A stretch of DNA of 64,000 bases from Zygnema cylindricum. Taxonomy: Eukaryota; Streptophyta; Zygnematophyceae; Zygnematales; Zygnemataceae. The translations under genes were made by a program, and so were the position numbers. The notes under the pieces were generated by a model that had not been told where the DNA came from, ran no database searches, and was given only the letters and a program-made list of their open reading frames with translations. Of this stretch, positions 24,416-36,400 are shown one piece after another (position 1 is the stretch's first letter; each line of letters opens with the position of its first letter). The stretch lies in the NCBI GenBank assembly GCA_037447655.1, contig JBBHKE010003360.1, positions 312,403 to 376,402 on the forward strand. Reading direction: 5' to 3'.

Positions 24416-27400
24416 ATGGAGGTGCAAAGCACATTTCTTTTGCGTAGTTCCGTCGGAGAAGCTTCTTCAGACAAGAGAGATGGTTATGGCACCACTGTGG
24501 GAGTGACACCTGGCTCACAGGCACAGGAGGTGGTAATGACTGTGCAAGGTGATGGCGTCGCTTGTTACAGCACTCGCTCGCAGGTTCGGACGCACTCATC
24601 CTTACTAGGGGTTTGTAATTGTTTTTAGGGTTTCCCTTGGGAAAAAGTATGAATCTTTAACCTGTTGTGAAGTCCGTTTTGTATTATCAGTGGCGGTAAA
24701 AGAATCTACACTGGTAGTTTTTAGGCCACTGAAATGTGTGGAGCGAGCTTGACATTTTCCGTCACCTCGTCTTCGCTTGATCCGCTGTAACAACTCTGAT
24801 AAAACTGCTCTTTTTTTTTCCCAGTAAATAATTTTGAGCTAAAAATGGGGAGCGATTTATAACAATTCCATTGGCTAATTGGTAGCTGAGGTCGATGCCG
24901 TTTTCTTCTTTTGCTTCTGAAGTACAAGCTTTACTTTTTAAGTATTTGATGCGGTTTACCTTTTCATCAGTAGCCAAACGTAGTTGAACACAAACTTTGT
25001 TCTTTGTCGTTCTGAGGGTTTAAATTCAAATTGGTGTTCGAAGTAAACTGTTTCTAAATCAAGATTTGAAATGTATCAACAATGTACAACGTTATGAAGT
25101 TCTCCTGAACCTTAACCATTAAGGAATTTTGAAGTTGCAGCGCACCAAAAGAGTAGGTCACTTGAAAGGGACGACTTTTAGAATCATTTTGCACCGAAAA
25201 TAAGGATTTTGTTGAACAATAAAGGTTCTTAACTCGACATTTTCCAAGGTTTGTGAGGTTGTCTTCTTCCTTGAGTGTTTGTAAATAGTTGTTAACGAGA
25301 TATTGATATTTTGATTAAGTCCGCATTGATTTCAACCGAGTACTGCGTCAAACTGCTGTAAGCTGTAAGTTAGCTTTCTTATCATGCGTCTGTGATGGTA
25401 AGGTTTTTGCGCTACGTTGTACTTGACTGTGAATGCTCAGTTGAATAGGTGAAATTTTTTATTACATTATAACAATATAGAAAAACCATTTATTATATTT
25501 TTTCTTCCATTTGGTGGAATTCGGACATTGACCAGTTGAGGTGACTTTAATCACATATTCCCGTTGAGGATAAAGCAAATTTATCCTTACGCTGTGTTAC
25601 TATGATTTCTGATTTTGTAATTCATTCTCAGGCAAGAAGAATAAGCTCATTTATCTTCATGGCTCATTATTTCTAGGTTTAGTTAGAGGAGTTATCCTGT
25701 GCCGTCCTCGTGAGGAGATGTTTACAAACCTTCAGTTTTTTGTGACAATTCCCATTAATGTTGTATTTCTTTTCTTCTTACAAAACAACATTCGCAAGCT
25801 TCAGCGTGTTTTTGTTTCATTTTCTTTCCCGTAGAGTTTTTTATGCGTTCTTCCAAATGGGGTTGCTAGCATTTCACTGAGGTTGGCTGAAGGAATATTG
25901 TTTGCGAAGGTAAAACCATTAATGATCCGAATTCTAGCACCAGGTGTTAATTTGGTGTTTCACATTGGTTTGTATCCAGCTTTGTGGCCTTTAAGGGACT
26001 ATGACCAATGTTGTAATTGAGGATATATTCACTGCCGTGAGCACTTAGGACCATTGGTTTGTAATGAATTAGATCCTTAGCATTTCTTTATCACCATTCA
26101 TTCTCAAATAAAAAAGAAACACCAGTTCTGAGTGTATTTATGACTCGATTTTGTGTCAGCTTTTTTTGTTGTTGTTGTAATCCAGACAAACAGAGAATAG
26201 ACCAAGAAAAATGACAAGAATGTGAAAATAAGGCTTAAAAAAAATCTTTGATGCCGTTGATGTAAGCGTTGCTTTCTTCCTTTTGAATGGTTTTATTTGT
26301 GTGAACTTGCAGAAAAAACTCAGCAGTTGGATTGTAGGTTCGAGCCTCGTCCAATTTGTCACTCCAGCAGTATGGGACAGTTTGTCACAGAAATATTATG
26401 CTGCTCTTAAAGCTTCAACAGGAAAACACACCCTCACAATTTGGAGCATTGACAACACAATGCATTTGAATGATCTACCAAGACAAGCAGTATCCCTTGT
26501 GCATTCCATTCACCCCCTTGGTTTGCCAATGAGTCTCCAACAACGAAAGAATACACAAGGTGAGTCTTATCACATTTTTCCCCTTCATTTTACATCTCCT
26601 CCACTTCGCTGCCTCCCTTTCTCTGTTTCCACCTTCGGCTTCTCTGCCCCTATTTTTCTGCTTGCTTCTCTTAATTCTCCCCTTTTGGCGCTCTTTTGCC
26701 AGATGAGAGAATTAGTCTATCTTGGTCTGTTCACATTGTGGTTACTTGATTGCATGAATGAACCGGTTTTCTCAGGGTCATTTCATCAGTTAATATGTTT
26801 GTGGGTCAACACTAATTACTAACTGAAAAAATTTAGTAGCTTGCACATTGATTCCTGTTTGCGTAAAGGGTTTGCGTGTACAACATTAATTTTCCATCCA
26901 CATTATTCATCTGTCAGAACTGATTACAGTGGATAATCTACAGATTGAATCTGCACTCCTTCCGGAAACTTTCAGTGTTTGGACAGGCTTGTGTTTGGCT
27001 AGCCCTCCCTCCCTCTTTTCCTCTCTCCCTCCGTCACTTAGCTCACATTGTCGGATTTGCCAGCCCTGCAGGTGCTGAGACAGGCCATGGAGGAGTTATA
27101 AGTGTTTTTCAAGATGCCTCCATTGCCATCTTCAATTCCTCCCTGACCATCACCACATCCATGGATAGCACAAAAGGACGAACAGTGGAAGCAGTATCCT
27201 TTGTACATCTGCAGAAGCGGGTCCATGGGGGAGAAGGCTCCCTATTGTGGAGACTTGCAGTCATAGTGGCAGAAAGAGGTGGTCCGGTTTCTGGGAATGC
27301 AGATGTAAGAAAGACAGAGGTCCGAAGGATAGTAGAACTGTATGGAGGGGAGGTTTTTGTAGGTCAAGATGAGCCACAGGAAGGAAATGTGAAAACTTCT

Positions 27401-30075
27401 CGTCTCCAGCATTTAGGGACCATTGTTCTTGAGGGAGGAGAGAGAGGGAACATTTTGGCGGCTTCACTCAGTGAACTAGGACACTTGTCGGTAAGTTGTA
27501 ATCCCGGTTTCCTAGCTGAACACCCAGCAGGTTGTACCTTTTAAGGCGCAATATTCACTATTTTGCATTTGAAGCGAAAGTTGCAGTTTGTATATGAAAG
27601 AGAATGAAAAGTTGCGGTGGTGACTTCTCCTTATCTCTTTCCCTCTCTTTTTTCGCCATAATCCTGTGTTGATGTAAGTTTTTGATTTGAATTCTTGCCA
27701 ATTTGCAGGTTTTGTGGGCTAACGGAACGTGGAGCGTTCACAAACTGGCTGCTTGGTCAGTGCCAGAGGGCAGTGGAGTAGAAAACTTTTCCCGGAAACT
27801 GGGGGCATTCAACTTGACTCAAAACAGTCCTGTCACACCCAACATAAAGTCTTCGAAGAGGAGACACGAGAATATTGATTCGAATCCATCAGTGGACTTC
27901 AACCATTCAGCGGTTACACTTATTTCTATTCCAGGAACGGCTTATGTTGCAGCAGTTGGAAGAGTCACTGAGAGAGACGAAAGCAAGACAGAAACCACTG
28001 CTGAGACTATGGCTGGGAGAAGACCTTCTCGGGAAACACTTGCTGTTGCAGTATTGGACAGCAACTATGGCTGTGTGCATCTTTTCCATTATTTACTCGA
28101 AGAGGAGGAGAGAGGTCTATTTCGAGACGGGGTTAATGGAGCTGTGAATGCATGCTGGATGGGAGAGGAGAATGGAGGACTCGCAGTCAGTTCAGGATTT
28201 AGTGTGGTAAGGGTCGAGTTAAAACTCCCTTCGTTATCACTCGCAGAGCTTTTGGGAGCCATGCGTTTTATAGAAAAAGGGGAGGGAATGGCTTCTCAGG
28301 CAGCAGAAGCGAGTGCTCTATTGTTTACCCCAGAGGAGAGTAAACGCCTTACACTGCCTCCTAGTTTTTCTGTTCCATGGGTGAGGCTCGATGAAAAATG
28401 GAAGATAAGTGAAAAGCAAAAGGTTAGTGAAAATCAAGAAGTAAGTGGGAACCAACCGGAGAAGCAAGAATTGGATGGAAATGTGGCAGGAGACAACAGG
28501 GCTGAGATGTCAAAAGAGGAGGAGGATGAAAAAATGGAAGAAGAAGAAACGGCAAATGGGATTGTTAGGGATACAGCCATTACACAAAGTACGAACAAGG
28601 AAATTGGACGTGGGAAGAGTTCTCAGAAAAGAAAAGCCAAACAAAAGGGTAAAGAAAAACCAATGGTACTAAGCAAACCAATGGTACTAAGCAAACCGAT
28701 GGAACTAAGCAAACCAATGGTATGGTTGAGGAGAAGAGATGAGCTTTGGGACGAAGGTGAAGTAAGTGTTTGGGAACAATGGGACGCTAGTCTTGTGGCT
28801 GAAATTAATGACTTTCGAGATGGTACATCCGTTGAGGATTTTGCAAAAAGCATTCGCTCTTATATCGAAAAACATAGGGAAAATAGTGTAGGCAAAAAAT
28901 TGGTAAATGGCAAAACTGAGAACGGAGATAAAGGGGGAGGAAGAGAGAGCTCAGATGACTTGGCTAATGGCAAGAAAGACAAAGATGACAGTAAGTCAGA
29001 TACTGAAGTAAAGTCTCAAGGAAATGGAATCAATAGAGTGGAGATAGGCAAAAACAAGACGGCAATAAAACCTACTTGGCAAAATCGTGGGCATGAGGAC
29101 CCCATAGGATTGATAAAAAGGGCTGCCCACTTTATGAGCCCAAATTTAATAGCTGTAGTGGCTATGAAATGCATACAATTGAAGTTTTGGGACCTTCTTC
29201 TTGTACTGGTGGAGGGTGGTCTTTTGACAACCATGAATTGCCCATCGCTAATATCAGAGGCAGTAAAAAACCGTCAATTAAGGATTCTAGTGAGAGTTTT
29301 GCTTCAATGGACAGATATACCACCATCAGGACTCTCTCTCCTTGTCAGCTTCCTCCTCGGTTTGGAAAATAACAAAGAAGATCTTGATGAGATAGTAACA
29401 GAGAATAAAAGTCTCGCTAAGGAAGCTGTACTTGCAGCGTCAAAGGAGAAACGGAAGAAACTTGAAAGTGAGAAAGAAACAGGTAAGGAATTGGTTGTAT
29501 TCTCAGGGAATAAAGAATCTTTTTCATCGTCTACAAATGAAATCGAGGGTGGAAAGGACGAAATAAGCAGTACCGAAAAGCTTGCAATAGTCGCTGCGGC
29601 AGCAGTGGACGGGTTTTCTCCTCAGGAGCTCTGTTTTCATTCACTGGTTTCGGTGAAACGAGATGAAGCTCTATTAGTGAAGGTCATACGAGACTTGAGT
29701 GCTTCTGAAGTTCTCGTGTTCGTTAAGTATTTTAGGAAATGGATGGAAAAGTATACCGGTCGTTTAGGAGTATACCTTTCGTTTCGTGAGTTTCCGACAG
29801 AGTGGAGGTATTCGTTTCCAGTACCGAGTCTACAGCAGATTGCTATATGGAGTGGATTGTTGTTCGATTGTCACCTCTCTCAGCTTGTCCATCTTTCCGA
29901 CTGTTTCGAGGACCTTTTGAAACTCCAAGAGTGTGTTGCGAGACATTCGGAGGTATCGTGTCAATTAGCGTCAGTGGGAGGAATGTTGAGTCATATTAGG
30001 AGAGGGATTTCTTTGGGTGCGGTACACGAAAGAAAGAACCAGATGTATTCAGTGGAGCTGCTTGACTGGAATTAA
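24416..30075 (+). CDS. NOL11: NOL11-like nucleolar protein (t-UTP / SSU processome), four exons
   Basis: NOL11 belongs to the UTP-A (t-UTP) group of the small-subunit processome and supports rDNA transcription and early pre-rRNA processing in the nucleolus. Exons are 24416-24583, 26313-26559, 27042-27490 and 27709-30075, joining in frame to 1076 residues. The N-terminal half reads as a WD-like beta-propeller: VVMTVQGDGVACYS, then SSWIVGSSLVQFVTPAVW, HTLTIWSIDN, and VLWANGTWSVHKLA across the last junction. About residues 515-750 form a charged Lys/Glu/Asp/Asn-rich linker. The C-terminal third matches the NOL11 C-terminal domain in pattern: a helix-rich FVKYFRKWMEKY region, LQQIAIWSGLLFDCHL near residue 1000 (compare the LNQIMDWICLLLD-type motif of animal NOL11), and the end MYSVELLDWN (compare YSIEVLEL). 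Human NOL11 is about 719 residues; much of the extra length is the linker. ATG at 24416 was chosen; the frame upstream has only GTG. Confidence 0.82.
28658..28721 (+). repeat. 18-bp coding tandem repeat in the NOL11-like linker
   Basis: An 18-bp unit encoding KPMVLS (one copy KPMELS, the last KPMVW) is repeated four times in frame inside the charged linker. It keeps the reading frame and suggests replication slippage in a weakly constrained region. Confidence 0.85.
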
Positions 30076-31267
30076 AATGGAGTTAAATGGAGTTAAAATG
30101 GAGTTGATTGGAGTAAATTCCCAATGTGGACTCTCTTTGACTCTTTTTTGTGATGATTTCCAAAGTAACTCTCGATCTGGAGTGTAGTGTTTAAGTTTAT
30201 TGTGACATGTTGAAATTTGCTTCTTTTTTTCTTTAATGTCTACAACGATGTCGAAGTATGTGAGACAAACTTGCAAAATATGAACTATACTGCTGGTTAA
30301 ATACTGTGTTTATGTTCGAAGGTGTCTTAGTAGGGATTGAGATAATTTCTTTTAAGTTGACAGCTCTATGTAAGAAACTGGATCTTTCTCTTGTCCATAC
30401 CTGAAAAAGGTTCTGCAAAACTGAAACTCCAGAATTCATGGCAACAAGTCCTCCTAGTCTTGCATCAAATTATTTGACCACCTTAGACTGAAAGAGTCTT
30501 CCCTGCTTCAAAATGTGTGTAAAGATGTAGTATTAATGGTAGATTGGTGTCATAATTATTGAAAGCAGCAAAAAAAACTTTGCATTTAGAAAACATACTT
30601 TGTGAGGGAATTTCACTTCCTGGAGCATCTGCAAACTTGAACATTAAAATTAAGACAATCAAAAACGGAATAACTACTTCGCCCAAGTATCAAATTAGCT
30701 GTAATGCATTCTAGACACGTATTTTTAAATTACAGAATTTAAGCTGAGTCAAATACATATACACAACTATAACTTTATTCCAATGAATGTGACAACCATT
30801 TGCAAAAAATGTCATATAATTGCTTTGATGAAACATTCATGTGCATGTCGAGAGGCTTGGGACGCTTTTATTCCGAGGCAGGAGCCAGAAGCTTTTTGGT
30901 AGAAACAAATCGTTTCGATAGAGCAACAAACTCGTTAATAGCAAATAAAATATTGCAGGAGCTGCTGAGACAGATTCGCCAAATCGGCGATATCATCCCA
31001 CAAACCTAATACTCTTGACGGTTTAGTTCCAGCTGTCGGTTCAAAAGCAGGACGTCGTGTTTGGTTGCTTGTATGCTGGTTGGGCCGAGTTCCTCGTAAT
31101 ATGCTAATACACTCGTTTGCGAGAAAGTGGACCCAAGCCCTCTATACTGCCTTCTATATTCCCGGCCTCTTATCGCAAAATTTTTGTTTGTGGCTTTTTG
31201 GGAGGTTTGGGCTTCCCTCCTTCGATTGTCCGTTGCGAGAATGGATCGTCATCGTATTCCAGACCAC
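30076..31267. other. NOL11-like 3' flank, no gene recognised
   Basis: Just after the stop, GGAGTTAAAATGGAGTT-type words repeat three times (30078-30115), probably in the 3' UTR. The remainder holds only short frames. Confidence 0.4.
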
Positions 31268-31433
31268 AGTGTCTGTGTTTTACTTGTCTTTTTTTTTGTG
31301 TGTTTGTTGCTTTTGCCTTGCTTCTCCCTTTTCTTTGCTTCCCTCCACATGTAGTGTTTCAGTTTTAGCATTGCTACCTCTTTTTGTTCCCATGGACTCA
31401 AATGGTTTACCACCGCGCTTTTTAATAAAGTCG
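31268..31433 (+). repeat. Retroelement-like 3' tail, copy 2
   Basis: It matches 14570-14716, including CACATGTAG, TTTCAGTTTT, GTTCCCATGGACTCA and TTTAATAAAG. Confidence 0.55.
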
Positions 31434-33459
31434 GTTGTTACTAAAGATTAAATGTGTGAAAACATGTGAAAGCACAATATGCTGTTGCCCTTTACAGTAC
31501 GGCAAAGGTATTTGGTACAGGTATTCTGTGTATAATACTTGTGCTGTAAGGGCAACAATATTTGGTGTTTCCAACTCTTTTTGCTCATTAGACCTATTGT
31601 ATGGACCTCCTTCAGTGGCCTCCAATGAGAATGGAAAATTTGCAGGGCTGGTCCCCTTCTGTGGAGGCTAGTTGTGATACGGCTTTATAGTTCAATGAGC
31701 TTTTGATGTTAAAGTTTTTCAACTTGGTGGAGATTTTTTTCGAGTCTTTAGCTTGACCTCTTTGCTTATCAACTGGTTTTTGCCGTGTTCTGGGTTCTGT
31801 TGTTATTTCTTGTGTGACATTTTGTCTTTGTTTTGCCTTTTTATTTTGTTGATATACTCATATGCTCATATACTCATCATGATTTTTTATTAAGATTATT
31901 AGTACGATACTCTGAAAGAAAGTTTGCAAGGCACAGCCAAGTTAAGGTATTTTGTTTTAGCCATCTTGCGACGAATTCTACAACAACCGGAATCTGTTCC
32001 TGAAGTTGCAAATCTGGTTCACTTTAATTTTTTCTCTCCTGGTATGGAAATTATTGCACTGTAGAATGGTGAAATATTGTCGTATTACAATTGTCGAATG
32101 TTTCAACCATAAAGGAATGGCAAGAAAAATTTACAAAGACAAAGAGTTTTGCTTGTCTGAAGTGACTGTTATTCTAAGGTTGTCATTTTACATTATCTAG
32201 AGTTATTCGAAGACACCGTTAATAGGTTAGGCCCAAATTGGTTTCTACAAAGAAACATTGAACACCACCTGCTATTGCCACTTGACTTGCTCTCGGATCA
32301 CGTGCAGCTCTCACAGAAATCTCTTAACGAAGCGTTAATGTACTCTTTTTGGCTATCTTTCCCCCAAAAAGCCCTAGAAAATCCTAAGGAAACCGGTAAA
32401 ATTATCGTAAACGACTGAAGCATGTACTAGATAGTGGCTTACCACACAGATCATCAATAAAAAACACAAAGCAAAAAGAGCATAGTAGGTTGAAACCAAC
32501 GAAAACCGCTAACGACAGCTGAACTTTGACATGAACATGGAACCAATTGAAAAATGGGAGACATGAAATAATGCAGAAACGAGGATGAAACGAGGATGCA
32601 GACACTATTAAACAAAGACTGTTCACTTACGATGCCAAACACAAAGAAAAAGTAGGGGAATCGACATTCTTATCCCATTTCTCTCAAAATTTGAGTCTGA
32701 AAAAGTAGTTCACGTTACATTACTACCTACGTTCATCGGCGAATACCTACAACCAAAAATACTGACAGGTACACTTTCACGAGTTACAAAAGAATATATC
32801 TTCCAAAAGCTATCACCTATTTGAGCCTTAATACGAGGACAATCGATCGTAACGATTGAAATGACCAGTGCCTAAAAACAATTTACTCAAATTGATCGGA
32901 GATAAGTGGCAAAACCCTTTTTCACAAAGACTTAAAACCTCTCCTAAGAACTTCCCACCTCCAACCTTAAAACATGAACAACGAAGAAACCAATTATCAA
33001 GGAGACACCTTCGAATCGCAACCTATTAAATTTTATAATGATGAATTGTGAGGCGGTGAACCACGGTTTCGTGGCGATACTAACACCATTACTTTCTGAA
33101 TAGAGTCCAGCATAGACCGTTCACTTTTCAACTTTTTACCAACTTTTATCACCTAAAAAAATGCTTTGGAAGCTCATATACTTCCATTGCAAAATCTGCA
33201 TCGAAAGAGAGCAAATGGAAAACCAATGGGAAAACCTCAGTTGCAAAGAAGGGATCTCTTTATGTGAAGGGGAAGGCACTTGTCGAAAGCTTTCAATGAG
33301 AGGTTTGTTCGAGCACTTCTTTGCAAATGTCGGGGTCCAACTGTGAGCATGGAACACCGTATTCCATGCACGGAGCCATTAAAAGACAGAGTATCGACTT
33401 CTCTATCCTCACTGACAATTACACGATGGTTATCTCTCAGGCTTCTTCACCCAAACTTC
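31434..33459. other. Convergent intergenic stretch between the NOL11-like gene and RIC1
   Basis: No conserved coding frame is seen on either strand. The RIC1 3' UTR must occupy the right end on the minus strand. Confidence 0.4.
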
Positions 33460-36400
33460 CTACGAATCCTTCATGAGTGGAATTGACTGATGATCAAAAT
33501 TGTCGCTCAGTTTCGTCTTCAACGTCTGAAGGAGCTCCTTATATTGAGAAGCGTTTATTTGGACCTACATCCCAACAAACAATCCACGCCTTTTAGCCTC
33601 CTTCAATGTATGAGTTCAACAGCCACGAGAACGGACACAGAAAAATAGTTACAAACATCGTTTCAGGTGATTGGAAATTGAATAGTCAAACCAAACTGAC
33701 AGAGGCAAACACACAAACAAGTTGAAAACAAACAAACAAACAAGTAGAGATTGCATTCTCTACAAAAAAAAGGACGATATAGACGACGAGTCAAAAAGGA
33801 TTAAAAACCAAGCAGAGAAACATTAACGCAGACGAACAGCCCTGAGGTACTCAAAAATAACTATGCTGAAATGATTCTGCCACGAATGCGTTAAAAAATA
33901 AAAGAAAAACTTGTACAGTTGTGTTGTACTACAGTTTCAGAACTTAGTTATGCTGACGACCTTTAGACACAAAACTTTTCACATTTTCTCAAAAATAAAA
34001 TGGGTCATGGAAAACAACAGCATGAGGGGAAAACTAATGAAATTTATGGAGCTTGGTAAGATAACCACCAACCTTCATGGTCTTTTCATATGCAAGCCAT
34101 AGCTTGAGGTCGTTGCGAAAGAGTTGAAGTAGCACCTGTTTGCCCAATATTGCCACAAAATTTACTATCAAAGTCAATGGACTATGACCCAAAATTTTGC
34201 CTTAAAAAAAAAAACAGAAAGTAAACAAGGACTCCCTATTGTTGATAAAGATTTTTGGACCACTGTCGATATCAACTTTCATGAGAAAAGTGCTTAAAGT
34301 GAAGATAAATGCACGTTTCGGCTTTTTTATTATTTTTTTTAGCTCAATTACATTGACAAGCAGGTAACCTTATCCTCAGCCACCATACAATAATATCTCC
34401 TTTCCCTTGTAATCCTTTGATCTAAAATTCAATATTGCAAGTGTGTTTTTACTGAATTGTTTTAGATGGTTTACGACTTCTGTTAAGCCTGAGATGCTCA
34501 AAATTTAGTATCATAGTCAAGAAAACTGCTCATCTGTAGATTTCGAAGGGGTTGAAGCTATGTAATCGTCAGCTTTTATCAACTAAACTTTAACTTTCAA
34601 TCTTCCAGGTCATAAAACACTGCCAATAATTCCAAAGATTTCATTGCACCTACTTAGCCGTCCACGGAACTCGTGTCATTAAAACACAATCTGATCTATG
34701 TTTCTTAAGGTATTTTGTCCAAACATGCAATCGCTAGAGAGAGTAGACAATACATCTATCTGCAATCTGCGGCGAATGGTCTTTTACCAGTGTTCACTAT
34801 CAAGAATTCTGTTATAGCTCGTCTAATCAATTTAAACTTCTTATCATCGTCGCGAAGTATCGTTGTCCAAGAAGAAGCCCTTGGAGCAAACGTAAGGCAT
34901 AAACACCTTGTGATCTCATCTTTTTGAATTCCATGCTAAACCTACGGAAAAACCTCGAACTTATGGACATATTAGACTATCGAAGTTACTCACATTGACA
35001 TGGTTTCCCAAATTACCCGCGAACATTTAAATGTGCTATGAACGAGTGATTAATAGATACACTGGGAAGTGAGACTAATATAGGAGACTACCAAGACAAT
35101 CCCCATGTGAAACTACTATAAACAGACGAGTAAACAATACATTGGGAACCTGAGATTTACATCGGTATCTCGTAGTAAAGTTGCCAACACAACTGTCCAC
35201 TCAAGGAAGCCCACTGCCTGCATCTGTTCGAGAAGGAATTCGGCATCTGCCCGACTCTGTGAACCATCCGATCCCAACTGCCCTCCCAGAAAAGGTTGTC
35301 AAAAGTGGGTTTTCAACACTTTGCTTCGCACATCATAAGAAATTTGACAAGAGGAAGATGAAACTTTTTATCCTACTCAAAAGTAGAACTAAACTGCGAC
35401 AAAAAATAGCTGTGTATGACTTAAACCTCGATTGAAGATATCTAAGATTGAGCTCACAAAACCAGAAATAACTTGCTCCAGAAGAGTCAACCAATCAAAA
35501 AAGAAAAAAGATCAGTGAGGGCTTCAGGACAGGGTAGCATGGTGAAATTCTAGAAGGGACTACGTTACCCCCAGGAAGAAAAGCAGATCTGCTAAAAAGG
35601 CCTAAACATGGTTATAGTGACTTGCTTCAGAAATACCTTCAAGCGAATAATTTTTAGTGCCGTAGGAAAGTCTTCCAGCCTAACTGCAGTTCCCTCTTGG
35701 GTCCGGAGAAATTCCTGCAAAACCCAACTTTCACATGAGGTTTTTATAGAAGCATTTATATTCCCACAAAGTATGAGAACATGAAGTGCACACAACGCAC
35801 ATCATGAGGAACCAAAAAACAAATCTTGGTCATCTTTCCATAAAGAGTACCCGAAAAGAAAACACCATGTCGACAGATTCAAATCCAGTAAACTACAAAA
35901 GACAAAATGTAGGACGATCTAATTACGTAGATGAAAGGCAAAAGATAGACTCGTGCATTCCATAAAGAAAAGCGTAAGGCCAGTTTCAAAACTGCAATAC
36001 ATTTACAATCTCCAATACCAGGAAAAAGCAGCAATTAACCTTAAGATCAAATTGCGTCCCTCTTGCAAATGCAACTAGCTCTCGAAGTTCCTTCATGGCC
36101 AGTAAATGCAAAGCGTGATCCGCCAAAATGTTTTTCACAGTTGTGTGAAGCACATCTGCTCGTGCTTTTGGAGCCCTGCATCAGTTCCATTCCACAGAAA
36201 TTAGGTTTTTTCCTCCACTTCTTCAAACAGGCTAAGAAAAAACCTAAAAACCCATAAGAAACTTTCACAAAAAGGTGCCTATTTAGATAGCCAATAAGAC
36301 GGAAAACCTCTAGATTGCCCACCGCTATAAATATGGAACACATATATATGGAACATACAAACTGTAGTTCGTCAATTTGTTTACTGTAGACCATCTGCAT

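Noticed and set aside
26945-27041. In-frame extension upstream of NOL11-like exon 3
   Set aside because: The pyrimidine tract followed by CACTTAG at 27035-27041 is a good acceptor, and the phase with exon 2 fits only when exon 3 starts at 27042.
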